NCBI RefSeq assembly: GCF_028622835.1
Contig: NZ_CP117677.1
Coordinates: 2,590,820 to 2,654,819, forward strand
Direction: 5' to 3'
DNA length: 64,000 bases
From: Caloramator sp. mosi_1
GTDB taxonomy: Bacteria; Bacillota; Clostridia; Clostridiales; Caloramatoraceae
Each line of letters starts with the position of its first letter. Position 1 is the stretch's first letter. Below the pieces are notes generated by a model. That model was not told the origin of the DNA and did no database searches. It saw only the letters and a program-made list of their open reading frames with translations. Positions 1 through 11,576 of the stretch are shown in pieces. The translations under genes and the position numbers were made by a program.

Positions 1-18
1 AACAACAAAATAGCCCAT
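1..18 (-). CDS. Start of a further gene, cut by the window edge
   Basis: Only the first six codons are inside the window (MGYFVV). A good ribosome binding site, GAGGTGAAA, lies just upstream at about 21-29. The gene follows the ligase-like gene by about 17 bases, so it is probably co-transcribed with it. Nothing can be said about its function. Confidence 0.5.
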
Positions 19-35
19 ATTTTCACCTCAATTTA

Positions 36-1269
36 TTATTTTTTAGCATACAACATAGTTGATAGGGCTAAAATTAAAAACGAATAAGTACCTGAAGATA
101 CACTAAAAAGTACGTGTCCAGCTAAAAATGAAGAACCAAATCCTAAAAATAAAGCTGTAAATAATGAAAGGTACAAAATATCTTTTCTGATTTCTGAAAT
201 TTTATATAAAAACATAAATCCATACTTAAATATATAAAATGTCATAATTATAAATCCTACTACACCATAATACAACCAAATTTCAATAAAATCCATTTCT
301 ACTGTTTGTTCCTGTGTTCCTCTACCAATTCCAAAAGCCTTTCTAAAAATATTTGAATTTTTATAATCATCATAAGCCCATTTAAATTTAATATTTCTTG
401 AACTTAAAACATATGTAGTTGAATCATATTTTGTTTTTTCTAAGTTCATCTGTTGTCTTTGAATACTATTACTAATAATATCTATTCCTTTAGTAACCTG
501 GGATACATAAGAAAATGCAAAAACGATATATATGAAACTATTAAAAATATACAATATTTTTTAGCATAAGTTTATTTTTATTTAATAAAATAAATAATAG
601 GTAAACTATAAAAGTTAAAAAAACAGCTAAAAATGCTACTCTTGTACCAACAGTTATAAGTCCAAGCATAATTGTTATATTATAAAATACAACCCATTTT
701 ATATTTAATTCTTTGCATTTAAAATATAAATACACACTTATCGGATATATTACTGCTAAAATAGCAGCCAAATCATTGCCTGCAAAAATAGACCTTTACT
801 TGATAAACCGTGAGAATACGTTTTATAATCGGTTCCAGTTAAAAATGAAATTATAATAACAAGTGAATAGATAACACCTGAAATTGTTAAGTAATAAAAT
901 AGCTTTTCTAAAAACTATTATCTTGCTTATTTAATATTTCATAACCTATAAACAATATTAAAATATTATATAAAAATTTAATAAAATATTGAACCTCAAG
1001 AAATATTTTGTAATTAACACCACTAAAGATTTGGGTAATATTAGTTAATATAAACGTAATTGCTAATAAAATTAAATATTTTATCTTTATATTATTTTTC
1101 CAAACATAATAAAGCATATATAATAAAATAAAATTCTAACTATAATTCCTGGTGTAAATTTGGAATCTAATTGAAAAACATTAAGATATAGCCCAGTTAA
1201 TAAATCCAATATAGGATTCAAGAGTAATAAGTACAAAATCAGGTGAAATTCATTATCTTTCTCTAACAT
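36..1269 (-). CDS. O-antigen ligase/polymerase-like membrane protein (frameshifted)
   Basis: The reading frame runs through four pieces in different frames and gives a polytopic protein of about 410 residues. Hydrophobic helices cover most of its length, with one long outside loop at about residues 240-310. The middle piece reads GNDLAAILAVIYP followed by LGLITVGTRVAFLAVFL, the pattern of the O-antigen ligase/Wzy-like family (PF13425 type). Proteins of this family polymerise or transfer lipid-linked glycans at the outer membrane face. A GGAGGG site precedes the ATG, and the gene has its own promoter. Breaks near 550, 775-905 and 1090-1115 look like single-base indels. The exact glycan role is unknown. 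Confidence 0.6.
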
Positions 1270-1306
1270 TTAACATCCCTCCAATTGGTCAAAATCAGTC
1301 TCAAAT

Positions 1307-1334
1307 ATTATAACATATTAAGAAAAAAAGTTAA
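1307..1334 (-). promoter_or_regulatory. Probable sigma-A promoter of the ligase-like gene
   Basis: On the minus strand, TTAACT is followed after 16 bases by TATAAT, with an extended -10 (TGTTATAAT). It lies 38 bases upstream of the ATG at 1269, so the gene has its own transcription start and does not depend on the genes beyond the ISL3 element. Confidence 0.55.
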
Positions 1335-1405
1335 TAAACTAAACCTCTATATTTTAAAATAAAATATTAATTTTGATAATAAAAAGCCTCCATATATTAA
1401 AAATA

Positions 1406-2882
1406 GGTTCTATAATAAATGTTGGGGCGTAGACCCAGCATATTTTTTACAAAAAATATGTGCACCTGATTAGACACCTGGTAAAATTAAAATAACCAAA
1501 CAAAAACCTTACCTGAAAGGAGGCATCCATCAAGTGCACACTAATAATTCTATCAAAAATTTATTAGGTTTTAAAGATGTTATTATAAAAAGATTATTCA
1601 TAATGACACGTACATTGAGATATACTTAGAAACTAAGAAAAAATTTGTACTTGCCCTAATTGTAATTCCAAAGTTACAAGAGTTCACGATTATAGAATTC
1701 AGCGTATTAAAGACATACCCTTATTCTTTAAACATACTTTTATCATTCTTAAAAAACGTAGATATCGTTGTAATGCCTGCGGCAAAAATTTTATGAACAT
1801 ATAGAATTTTTACCTCGTTATCATAGAATAACTAATAGATTAGCTATGTTTGTAATTAATGAATTATCTAATGAATATAGTATGACATCAGTTGCTAGAA
1901 AAACTAATCTATCTATCGATACTATAAAACGTATTTTTGATAATGTATCTTACTCTTCTCCTACTAATTTACCTAAAATAATATCTATAGATGAATTTAA
2001 AGGTAACTCTGGTGGTTCTAAATATCATTGTGCAATAGTCGATCCTGTTAATCATAAAATACTAGACATTATTAAAGATAGAAAAGAGCATATTCTTATA
2101 GATTATTTTAGAAAAATTAAAAATCGCGATAGCGTTACACACTTTATTTGTGATATGTGGCAACCCTATATTGATTTAGCTAAAACTTATTTCAAAAATG
2201 CTGTAATTGTTATAGATAAATTTCACTATATTAGACAAGTCATATGGGCAGTAGAAGCGGTAAGAAAACGTATCCAAAGAGAACTATCAATTAAATTAAG
2301 AAAATACTTTAAAAGAAGTAAAAAGCTTATTTTAAAAAGATATGGCTTACTTGATACAGATTCAAAGTTAGCTTTACAAGTTATGTTTTCTTATAATAGT
2401 GAATTAGCAATTGCCCACACTTTAAAGGAAAAGTTATTGAGTATTATTGATGCTTCACCTTCTTCTAACGAAGCTCGTGTCCTCTTAAAAGATTGGATTA
2501 AACTTGCACAAAATAGTGGTATCAATGAATTGAAAAGATGTGCAAATACCTATATCAGATATTTTAATGAGATTTGTAATTCTTTTGATATTCCTTATAC
2601 AAATGCTTGTATAGAAGGATTTAATAATAAAATCAAAGTTATTAAAAGAATAGCCTTCGGCTATAGAAATTTTGATAGATTCAGGAATAGAATTCTTCAT
2701 TGTTGTAATAAATAATCTGTTAAATATTGTATTTTAGGAAATCCAACTATCGTTGGTCTTTTTGTCGTGCAATTTTTTAAGGGTAAACTCCCCTCATCCT
2801 ATCTATCTTGCTAAAATCATTATCAAATAAGAAAGGACAGGCATTCTAATCTAATGCCCGCCCCAACTATTGACAAAGAGCC
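1406..2882 (+). mobile_element. ISL3-family insertion sequence, complete, with 8-bp target duplication
   Basis: The 1,477-bp element is bounded by imperfect inverted repeats. The right end read inward is GGCTCTTTGTCAATAGTTGG. The left end, GGTTCTATAATAAATGTTGG, is partly diverged. Both flanks carry the identical octamer TAAAAATA (1398-1405 and 2883-2890), the 8-bp duplication expected of ISL3. The single transposase gene is on the plus strand. The insertion lies in the loop of a terminator hairpin. Confidence 0.92.
1534..2715 (+). CDS. ISL3-family transposase (two apparent frameshifts)
   Basis: This is a DDE transposase of about 394 residues. The N-terminal zinc-finger part is readable across two breaks (CTCPNCNSKV, then RRYRCNACGKNF at about residues 40-90). 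Next come ISIDEFKG with the first catalytic Asp, CDMWQPY with the second, DKFHYIRQ, and a C-terminal EGFNNKIKVIKR with the catalytic Glu. The start is taken as GTG at 1534, behind GAAAGGAGG. The breaks near 1600 and 1793 each look like one base missing from an A or T run, so loss of function cannot be assumed. Confidence 0.85.
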
Positions 2883-2898
2883 TAAAAATAATGGAGGC
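2883..2898 (-). terminator. Right half of a terminator split by the ISL3 insertion
   Basis: ATGGAGGC at 2891-2898 is the complement of GCCTCCAT at 1386-1393. With the IS and one copy of TAAAAATA removed, these form an 8-bp stem with a 12-base loop, followed on the minus strand by TTTTT (complement of 1381-1385). It would have terminated the SpoIID-type gene ending at 2927. The arms are now about 1.5 kb apart. Confidence 0.75.
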
Positions 2899-2926
2899 AT
2901 CCAAATTAATAAAACATTATTTTAAA

Positions 2927-5333
2927 TCAATTCACATAATTAAACATTTGGGTTAAATTTTCTAATTTAACAACATCATTACCACCTAAAACAAACTTAA
3001 CTGTATAATTTGTATATTTACTATTTAAATAAACTCTAATCTCTTCTCTCTCTTTATTTGATGCTAAAATAATCATACTGCTATTTCTTGCCGCAAGGGC
3101 TGAACCTGCAAGTGCATCTGGAAAATTTAAACCCGTTGCAATGTATACCCTATTATGGGAAATTATATCATTAAACCTCTTTGCTATTTCTATATTAGTT
3201 AAATACCTATCGTCTCCACTTACCCTATCTATTTTATCTTCAAAGCCTGCAAGTACACTTGAAGGTACTGCCTTATCTCCCCCAATAACATAAACCTTAT
3301 CTGGGTTTATCTCCTCTAAATATTGAAGCACCTTATCGTGCTGTCTATTCTTAGGAGTTAATATAATTGGTGCCCCTTAATTGCCGCAACTGAAGATACT
3401 GATAGTGCATCTGGATAATTTAATCCCGTTGCTACAAAAACCTCCTTTGTCGTTCCAAGTTTTTGTGCAATTTTCACTGCAGTTTCGTATCTATCTTCTC
3501 CACCTATTCTCTCTACATTTATATTAAGGGACCTTATTTTATTTTCAACCTCTTTTGAAACTGCCCCTTCACTTCCTATAATAAACACATTTTTACTCCA
3601 AGCCTTAGAAGTTCAATTTCTACCTCTTCATTTAAGCGGTCTTTATAAGTTAATAAAATTGGTGCATCATACTTTTTAGCAAGTGGTCCTGCTGATAGTG
3701 CATCTGGGAAATCATCTGCCCTTGCAACTACTGCATATTCTGCTTCGTCCCATCCTGTTTGGCTTACAGCAACAGCCGTTTTTATTCTATCTGTTCCATA
3801 AACTCTAAAGGTATTTACTGCAACTTGTTCTCCACCTCTTGAAACCTGTGGAAGTGCAGCCTTAAAGCCAATCTCTTTTACATCGCCGTAGCTTTTTGCA
3901 CTAATTGGCTTTGCTGAAACTCTTACTACATAATCACCTGCATTAGTTGGTTTATAGGTAAACTGTTTTTCTACCTTCTCATCCTCAACATATATAACCT
4001 TTCCATCCTTTAAAACCTCATACTTAAACACTGCACCATCTTCTGCTGTCACATCCACTCTTATACTATCATTTACAAGTACAACAGGCCTTGATACAGA
4101 AAGTCTATTAATATATGAAGTTAATGAAAAATTGTAGTTCCTGGATAATAAAAGTTAAGTATTTCTATATGATTTTGACCAGCTCTTGCTCTATATTCTG
4201 CACCCCACTGACTCATTCCAATACCGTGACCATATCCTTTACCTGAAAAACATAGGTATTTTCTTCTTCCTTAAACTCAACTGTATACATATTGCTAGGA
4301 AGAGATAATGCCACTCTTAAAGCCTCTTTTCTCAAATCAATATTCTCTTCCATTCCTTCTGCATTCACACATACTGCCTTTATATTTGAAATTCTTCCAC
4401 TTTCATAATATTCAATGTTGTCAAGATCAAATCTAATAAATGTTGATGTACTTGGTATTCTGTTTGCTTTTTTAACAGTTCGTTTATTTTTTCAACTGTA
4501 AAACTCCTAACTCCACCTGGCCAATTTGTCACACTATATTCATCTAGTCTACTAATAAAATATGGAAAGCTCTGAAGCCAAACATTTTCACAAGCTTCTG
4601 TATATCCCCCATTACTGGAGTGAAAATAAGCAGGTATTATATACTCCATATTTTTACTTACATCATTATATATCAAAACCTGACCTTTTGTTTCCTCTAC
4701 AGCTTGTATACACTTTTTAAAGGAAGCATTATACCCCCTATACACCTGATTTGTTGTAGAATCTACTAAATCATATTCACTTCCCTGTTTAGCATTTATA
4801 CGATAATATAACCCATAGCTTCTTGATGCTATAGCTTGTGCCTTTAGTGCCTCTATTTGAAAGTTCTCACTCATTTCATAGGGAATTACGCCTAAAACAT
4901 ATCTTTCTATATCTAACACATTTATAGTTGATATCTTACCATCTTTAAGTTTAAATATGAATTTACCAAAATAATTTCTTCTAATTATATTCCCATTACT
5001 GTCCTTTACTGGATTTAAATTTTCATCAAGTAATGTAATGGTAAGTAAATTTTCCTGATTCTGCGGCTCTAATGTTATAACATCTATTAATTCGCCATTT
5101 ATGTCTATTTTACCTGCAGCTGACTTTAAAATAAATTCATTGTTTTCTACCGCTTGTCCATTTAATAAATAGAAACCATTTAATTTAACAGAAACATTTT
5201 CCCTCATCATACTAGACAGTAAAACTCTAATATCCTGATAATAAGCAGACCTATCCACCGCAGCAAATACACCATTTAACATAGACATAACCAAAATAAT
5301 TATTAAAGCTAAAGAAACTATACGCTTTTTCAT
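2927..5333 (-). CDS. Secreted SpoIID/LytB-domain protein with three CWB2 cell-wall-binding repeats (frameshifted)
   Basis: Read across breaks near 4470, 4240, 4125, 3585 and 3340, this is one protein of about 800 residues. It starts with a signal peptide (MKKRIVSLALIIILVMS). A SpoIID/LytB domain follows: IERYVLGVIPYEM, EALKAQAIASRSYG, then the signature GYGHGIGMSQWGA. Next are an Ig-like spacer and three CWB2 repeats, each with a GxDRYxTA-type opening and PDALS-type motif (DDFPDALSAGPLA, NYPDALSVSSVAA, NFPDALAGSALAA). SpoIID proteins cleave or activate cleavage of peptidoglycan; CWB2 triplets anchor proteins non-covalently to wall polymers. It sits 13 bases behind the CWB2 amidase, so the pair probably form a wall-remodelling operon. 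Confidence 0.85.
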
Positions 5334-5346
5334 TTGTCAATCCCCC

Positions 5347-7063
5347 TTATTTAAAAATTTTTAAAGCTAAATCCTTTGACAGCACCTTTTCACCACCAAC
5401 TACAATAATTTCTCTTATACTATTCACAAAACCTTTGATTACTTCATTGGTCTTTGCAGCATTTCCTGTTAAAATAATTGGACTATTATATTTAACACTT
5501 AATGCAGTACTTGAAAGTGCATCTGGATAATTTTCACCTGTTGAAACATATACCCTTGAAAAATCAAATAACTCTTCAAAATACTTTATTACCTTACAAT
5601 TCGTTTCGTATCTGTCAAATCCATAGATACGAACATAATTCCCAAACTTATTTGCTACATTATCTGAGATAACTGTATTCCCGCCAATTACATAAACCTT
5701 TTCAATTCCAATGGATTTTACATATTCAAGTGCATCAATATATCTATTATTATCAACATATATTATTGGTATCTCCTTTATAGCAGCAACAGTTGAAACT
5801 GAAAGTGCATCTGCAAATCCTTTTCCTGTTACCAAAAATACCTCCTTTGGTTCATCAAAATATTTTGCAATTTGGATAGAGGTTTTATATCTATCTTTGC
5901 CTTCTATTCTTACAACGTCAATATTTCTTGATTTGATTGCGTCCTCGATCTCCTTTGATATAACTACTTGTCCACCTATAATATATACCCTTTTTGCATT
6001 TAGTGAATTTAATATATCAAATACATCCTCCTCAAGAACTTTACCTCTTGTTAATAATATGGGTGCATCAAGTTTTTTCGATAGTGCAGCTGATGTTAAA
6101 GCATCTGCATAATTTTCACCATAGGCTAAGATTACATTCTCTGAGCTATACCATCCATCCTTTATTATTGCTCTATTTGTTTTGTATCTATCTTCACCCG
6201 AAATTCTTTTAGAAATATCAATATTAGGGTTTATAAAAAACTTTTGTTGTTTTGATACACCAAATAATATTCTTTTACTGCATCTGCTATTTTTGTGCTA
6301 CACTTAATTGGAAACCTTCATCTACCAATTTAGATAGTTCTTCAGGATTTGACATAAATCCAACTTCCACTAGAATTGAAGGCATTGTTGTATATCTTGT
6401 TACAACAAGGGATGAATCCTTTGCACCTCTATTCCTTAAACCAAGACTTGCAATATTGGAAACAACCATTTGAGCCAATCTTTGACTTTCTAAAACCTGC
6501 CAAATATTTGAAGTTGAACTTGGTTTTATAACCTTAACTTTAGATTTTTCTATTTTCATCTCTTTACCTTCAACCATAACGTGAACAAAAGGAATACCAT
6601 CATCTACACTTTCTTTTATATATTCATATCGTGCGCCATTAAACTCGACATAGCTTGTTATTTTATTATTTACTCTATTTGATGAATAAAAAACCTCTGT
6701 ACCATTTGCCGCTTCATTTAGAGCCGAATTGTGATGAATGCTTATAAATAGTTGCGCTCCACTACTATTTGCAATTTCTGGTCTTTTATATAGGTTTAAA
6801 CCAGTATCTTCATAGGGATTACGTGTAAACAGTACCTCTGCTCCATAAGAACTTAAAATTGATGCCAGCTTTTGTGTAATAGAATTATTTAAACTCTTTT
6901 CCTCATATGATACACCCTGTATTTTTGCTTTTGCTCCAGGATCATCGCCTCCGTGACCCGAATCCAATATCACTTTTAGACCATTTAAGTTTTGGGCAAA
7001 AGCTACGTTTGTTGTGACTAAAATAACTGCGAATGTTTTGATTAATAGCTGCTTCAAATTCAT
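5347..7063 (-). CDS. N-acetylmuramoyl-L-alanine amidase with three CWB2 repeats (frameshifted)
   Basis: About 570 residues. A signal peptide (MNLKQLLIKTFAVILVTT) precedes an Amidase_3 domain at about residues 28-255, with zinc and catalytic motifs DSGHGG, YEEKSLNN, SIHHNS and VEVGFMSNPEE. Three CWB2 repeats follow (ISGEDRYKT...NYADALTSAAL, IEGKDRYKT...GFADALSVSTVAA, YGFDRYETN...NYPDALSSTAL). The enzyme cleaves the amide bond between muramic acid and the stem peptide. GGAGGG precedes the ATG. A small insert between SIHHNS and the last Glu resembles a copper-amine-oxidase-N or SH3-like module (VEFNGARYEYIKE), which I cannot assign firmly. Breaks lie near 6290, 6230 and 5835. Confidence 0.88.
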
Positions 7064-7398
7064 TTTTGCCCTCCTTAAATCCTACAAAATCCACATCCTT
7101 GTAAAAGATAAAAATTAAGGGAATATAAATTATTGTGCAGAAAAAGTAATCTATAATTTTTGATAAAATGGTAAAATAGGAAAGGAACATCCCTCTGAAG
7201 TGGGTATCTAGTTAAAAATACAAACTAAGACTCCTATATAGTACATATACCTCTAAAAACATTCTACAATAAAAAGCACATAATTCAACAAAACTAGACG
7301 TATTTATATAAATGCATCCAAATACTACAACGCATTACTATTTATATTTAACTATTCTTAACCTCATTCTTATTAATAAATAATACTAAATTCCTAAA
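7064..7398. other. Intergenic region between the sigma-factor gene and the amidase
   Basis: This stretch is AT-rich and contains no convincing gene. A promoter for the amidase operon must lie here or upstream, but no pair of hexamers with correct spacing stands out. I see no hairpin with a T-tract that would end the sigma-factor transcript. Confidence 0.5.
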
Positions 7399-7908
7399 TT
7401 ACTCTTGATTTTGCATATTATCCTTTAGTCTCTTAAGTGCCCTCTCCTTTAGTCTAACAACTGAATTATAGTGGCACCTTTTATCCTTTGCAATCTCCAC
7501 CATACTCTTACCATTAAAATAATACTCCTCTATTATCTCCCTCTGCTTTTTATTTAAACACTCTAATGCTCTATATAACTTCTTTATATCCTCATCCTTC
7601 ACATACTCCTCCTCAAGACAGGTATCATCAGGTATTAAATCGTATAGGCTTCCTCCATCCTCAAGCTCCTCATCTAAACTTATGTTTTCCCTTATCTTCT
7701 TAGAAAAGGCCTTTACAGAATATATAACCGCACACTTAATATAGGCATTAAAGTCCCCCTTTTTCTCATCGTATCCCTTTAAAACTTTAATAATTGCTAA
7801 AACTGCCTCCTGGTATGCATCTTCAAAATAATTTTTATCGTGTACATACATCTTTATAGCCCTTTTAATAAGCGGCTCATATCTTTTAACTACCATATAC
7901 TCATCCAT
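7399..7908 (-). CDS. Sigma-70 family RNA polymerase sigma factor (short, region 2 plus region 4)
   Basis: 169 residues from the chosen ATG (MDEYMVVKRYEPL), which has GGAGGGG eight bases upstream; the longer frame to 7965 has no such site. Region 2 is at about residues 10-75 (DAYQEAVLAIIKVLKGYDEK), an acidic linker follows (SLDEELEDGGSL), and the region 4 helix-turn-helix is at about 115-165 (LNKKQREIIEEYYFNGKSMVEIA). No region 1 or 3 is seen, so this is a small alternative or ECF-like factor. The gene is intact. No anti-sigma factor is adjacent. Its regulon is unknown; neighbours are galU upstream and the amidase downstream. Confidence 0.8.
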   Translation of the reverse strand: MDEYMVVKRYEPLIKRAIKMYVHDKNYFEDAYQEAVLAIIKVLKGYDEKKGDFNAYIKCAVIYSVKAFSKKIRENISLDEELEDGGSLYDLIPDDTCLEEEYVKDEDIKKLYRALECLNKKQREIIEEYYFNGKSMVEIAKDKRCHYNSVVRLKERALKRLKDNMQNQE

Positions 7909-8235
7909 ATTTACCCCTCCAAAATTATTTCCGGCCGGTTGAGTATATGGTATGATACACCGCACTTTCTTTCCAAAGCGTAAAAGATAAAACCAAAATT
8001 ATTACGCAAAAATAAGCGTAATAACTGCAAACAATGCATCATTACACCCATTCTTTGAACTATTAACCCTTTACACCAGATAATCTGCTATCTGTAAACA
8101 AAGTAATACACACTTAGTCTAACCAATTCCCGCGAAAAAATGATGTTTAAATATTACATCTCAATATATAGTACATTTTAGATCTGTCGAAGCACTAAAA
8201 ACACTACATTTTCAAACTGCTTTCGACCTTTTCGA

Positions 8236-8366
8236 AGGTTTCTCATCCTGAAAACAACAAGAAAATCCCACACACCAAGTGCCACCCTGGTGCAACACGC
8301 TTAAGTGCCACCCTGGTGCAAATGTGAAAAGTCGCTAGACTTTTCACATTTCACTTGGGTGGCACT
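8236..8366. repeat. GTGCCACCC element, long-hairpin copy downstream of galU
   Basis: AGTGCCACCCTGGTGCAAAT... at 8304-8333 is an almost perfect inverted repeat of 8338-8366 (ends GGGTGGCACT), with a 4-base loop and about 28 paired positions. An additional half-copy (AAGTGCCACCCTGGTGCA) starts at 8278 and a weaker one precedes it. The hairpin starts 8 bases after the galU stop codon. No T-tract follows, so it is not a standard intrinsic terminator. The rest of the 7909-8374 interval holds nothing else I recognise. Confidence 0.85.
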
Positions 8367-8374
8367 CTTATTCC

Positions 8375-9283
8375 TTATTTACACTCCCCATCTACCGCAA
8401 CCTCAAAATTTTTCTCATAGGTACTTACAACATCCTTTAAATATCTATAAAACGCATCCTTCAAATCATCCCTCTTTAGGGCATACTCTACTGTTGCCTG
8501 AAGGAAACCAAGCTTATCCCCAACGTCATATCTTCTTCCTTTAAAGTTATATGCATACATAGCCTCTCTATTTAAAAGCTCCTTAAGGGCATCTGTTAGT
8601 TGAATCTCTCCTCCCTTACCTGGGCGAGTATGCTCAAGTATCTCAAATATCTGTGGAGTTATTATATATCTTCCAAGAATTGCAACATTGCTTGGTGCCT
8701 TCTCTATACTTGGCTTTTCAACAAGGTCCTTAACCTTATACACACCATCTTCTATGTGCATTCCCTTAACAATACCGTACTTATTTACATCCGTCATAGG
8801 TACCTGCTGAACCCCTAAAACAGTTGTCTTATACTCATTATACACATCAATTAACTGCTTTAGGCAAGGAACCTCCGCATCAACCACATCATCTCCAAGC
8901 ATTACTGCAAAGGGTTCATTTCCAACAAAGGTTTTTGCACAAAGTATTGCGTGTCCAAGTCCCTTTGGTTCCTTTTGTCTTACATAGTGTATTTGAACCA
9001 TATTTGATATATCCTGAACTATCTTTAAAAGGTCGTCCTTTTTCTTTTCCTTAAGTTCAAGCTCAAGTTCAACAGACTTGTCAAAGTGATCCTCTATAGC
9101 CCTTTTATTTCTTCCTGTTATTATAAGTATCTCTTCAATTCCAGCCTCAACGGCCTCCTCTATTATGTACTGAATAGTTGGCTTATCAACTATTGGAAGC
9201 ATCTCCTTTGGCTGTGCCTTAGTTGCTGGTAAAAATCTTGTTCCAAGCCCTGCGGCTGGAATGATCGCCTTTCTTACTTTCAT
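8375..9283 (-). CDS. galU: UTP--glucose-1-phosphate uridylyltransferase
   Basis: The 302-residue protein is intact and of normal length for GalU. It has the nucleotidyltransferase start [19 protein letters not shown], then [28 protein letters not shown] (metal-binding Asp), [12 protein letters not shown] and [12 protein letters not shown]. It makes UDP-glucose from UTP and glucose 1-phosphate in the cytoplasm. With PgcA (12413-14115) and GalE (23044-24052) it supplies nucleotide sugars for the glycan locus. Upstream lies the IS66 element, which now separates galU from pgcA, so a former shared transcript is probably interrupted. Confidence 0.97.
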   Translation of the reverse strand: MKVRKAIIPAAGLGTRFLPATKAQPKEMLPIVDKPTIQYIIEEAVEAGIEEILIITGRNKRAIEDHFDKSVELELELKEKKKDDLLKIVQDISNMVQIHYVRQKEPKGLGHAILCAKTFVGNEPFAVMLGDDVVDAEVPCLKQLIDVYNEYKTTVLGVQQVPMTDVNKYGIVKGMHIEDGVYKVKDLVEKPSIEKAPSNVAILGRYIITPQIFEILEHTRPGKGGEIQLTDALKELLNREAMYAYNFKGRRYDVGDKLGFLQATVEYALKRDDLKDAFYRYLKDVVSTYEKNFEVAVDGECK

Positions 9284-9504
9284 AAAAATACCCCTACACT
9301 ATCCTTTGTAACTTTAAAACGACTTAATAAATACACCATCCTAATTTAAAAATTACAATAGTAATAATATTTTAACATAATTTTAAGAAATTATAAAGCA
9401 CCCCAATTAGAATTTTCGTAAGCGTCAAAATTTTAGCACCTACAACTTTTATAAAAAGACATTAAAATATCCTAGTAAGGCAAATAAGCTTTACTAGGAT
9501 TAAT

Positions 9505-11134
9505 TTATTTCTTATCTTTAATTTTCATATCTTCAGGTATTTTATGAGACCAAGGCATAAGATTACCTAAGCTATCGCTATCTTGCATATCTATTTTTGA
9601 TAGGTTATCAAACAAATAGACTAAATACTTTTCTACAACTATATTGTTAGCCTTGGCAGTTTCAATAATACTATATATAATAGCACTAGATGTTGCACCT
9701 TTTGATGTATTTGCAAACAAAAGTTTTTTCTACCTATCACAAAAGGTTTGATAGCTCTTTCTGCTGCATTATTATCAATTTCTAAAGAACCATCAAGCAA
9801 TACATTCTTTAGTCCAGGTAAATGTTTTTTAGCGTAGTCTAGTGCTTTGCCTAATGGACTTCTTGGAATAGCATTAGGTATTTCTCTTTCAACATAATCT
9901 ATAAATTCATCTAATAGCGGAGCTAATTTTTCAGCTCGTATTTTATATCTAATTTCATAATAGTTTTCATCACTTGAATAAGATTCTCGTAATTCTTTTT
10001 CAAGTTTATAAATTTGCTCACAAAAATTAAACCCTATTATAGCTCTAGAGTCCTTTAGGGCTTCCTCATCCATGTTTTCAATTATATTATAAAAGTGTCT
10101 TCTTATATGAGCTAAGCAGTACACTCTTGTAGCATTTGAAACAGAGTTATAGCCACTATAACCATCTGTTTGAAGATACCCACTAAAATCTCCTAAGAAA
10201 TTTTTAGGGCAAGAGCTTGAACAGGTATTTTGATAATCATACAAAATTACAGGCTTTGAATTAGTATTACTCATATATAACCACATATATTTTTAGATTT
10301 AGACTCTGTACCATTATCATTAATTACAGTTAGAGTAGTTTCATCTGCATGAATATAATTTCTACTTAACAATTCTTTTTCATGTGGTTATATATTGGTT
10401 CTAGAGCTTTGGCTGCCGCCATAGTCCAGTTTGATAGAGTTTGCCTTGAAAGTGTGGCTCCCATCATATCAAAATATGTTTCCTGCCTGTAAAGTGGTAT
10501 AGCATGTTGATATTTTAAAGTAAGAGTATGTGCAACCAATTCATGTGAAGCCATGCTGTTGTAAAAAATAGTCTTTGGAGCTTCCGTTGAAATTATATTA
10601 CTTTCGCCTGTTTCTTTTTCACAAGCTTTACAAGCGTAGCTGTATATAATATGTTCTTCAACTATAAGTTTAGCTGGAACATACTTTATAATTTCCTTTC
10701 TAGATTTAACACCAATTTCAACAAGATCTTCACCACATTCTTTGCATTTAAGGTCTTCGCCTTCTAATTTATGTTCAATAACCACTCTTTCTAAATTTGC
10801 AAGATTATCTTTTTACCTGTACTGTTATTTCTCTTAGCTCTTCTATATGTAATTTCTTCTAAAGTAGGTTCTTCTGCTTTTGAATCACTATGTTTTTCAG
10901 CCTCGTTAAAAGAGATAGTTGGTTAGCATCTACTTGTTCACTAGATGTTCCAAATATCTTTTTATTCTTATTTGATATAATAGACTTTAAAAATTCTATT
11001 TCATTTTTAAGATTTTTTATTTCTTCATCTTTTTGACTTAATTCCTTTGATTTCGCATTGATTTCTTCTTCCATCTTTTCTATTAATGCTTTTGTAGTAT
11101 CATCTATTTCATTAGTTAAAATTTCGTGATTCAT
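9505..11134 (-). CDS. tnpC: IS66 transposase TnpC (frameshifted)
   Basis: About 535 residues across breaks near 10905, 10800, 10370, 10285 and 9710. The N-terminus is a coiled coil (MEEEINAKSKELSQKDEEIK) ending in the IS66 motif KKIFGTSSEQVD. A zinc-binding part follows (CKECGEDLVEIG...YACKACEKE). The DDE core reads YIHADETTLTV, LQTDGYSGYNSV, AHIRRHFYN and DNNAAERAIKPFVIGRKN. The breaks sit at homopolymers, so the original protein may be functional. Confidence 0.9.
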
Positions 11135-11226
11135 CGTAAAGTACCTCTTTAGAATTTATTTTACAAATTAATTATATCATAAAAGTCCTTGAAAATAAAG
11201 GTTTCTCAAGGACTTTTTATGTTCTA

Positions 11227-11576
11227 TTAAAAATAATTACTTGGTTTTATAGGTTTAAATTTAGATACTGTTCTTACTTCGTAACCTTTTAAAAGCCAAC
11301 GTAATTCTTCTATATTAACTTTTAATGCTTCTTGTGGATTTGATGGCCATTTAAAGCGATTAGCTTCTAAACGATAATAATATAACCAAAAACCTTCGTC
11401 AAAATGCAGAATCTTTAATTTATCCATTTGTCTGTTACAAAAACAAATAAGGCTTTTTCAAATGGGTCTAGCTTCAATTGACTTTGGACTATCATTACTA
11501 GACCATCTATACTTTTTCTTAAATCCGTAAAGCCGCAGGCAAGATAAACTGTTTGTACTTTTTCTATATTTAGCAT
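11227..11576 (-). CDS. tnpB: IS66 accessory protein TnpB (IS66 Orf2-like; frameshifted)
   Basis: About 115 residues, with the family-typical TVYLACGFTDLRKSIDGLV at the start and MDKLKILHFDEGFWLYYYRL and LRWLLKGYE later. One base appears to be missing from a T run near 11447 (FVFCNRQMDK is restored by adding a T). The start overlaps the end of tnpA by seven bases, which suggests translational coupling. It is required with TnpA and TnpC for transposition in studied IS66 elements, but its biochemical role is not established. Confidence 0.9.

Noticed and set aside
8304-8366. Intrinsic terminator of galU
   Set aside because: The stem is long but no T-tract follows on the minus strand, and the same sequence recurs elsewhere inside coding regions.
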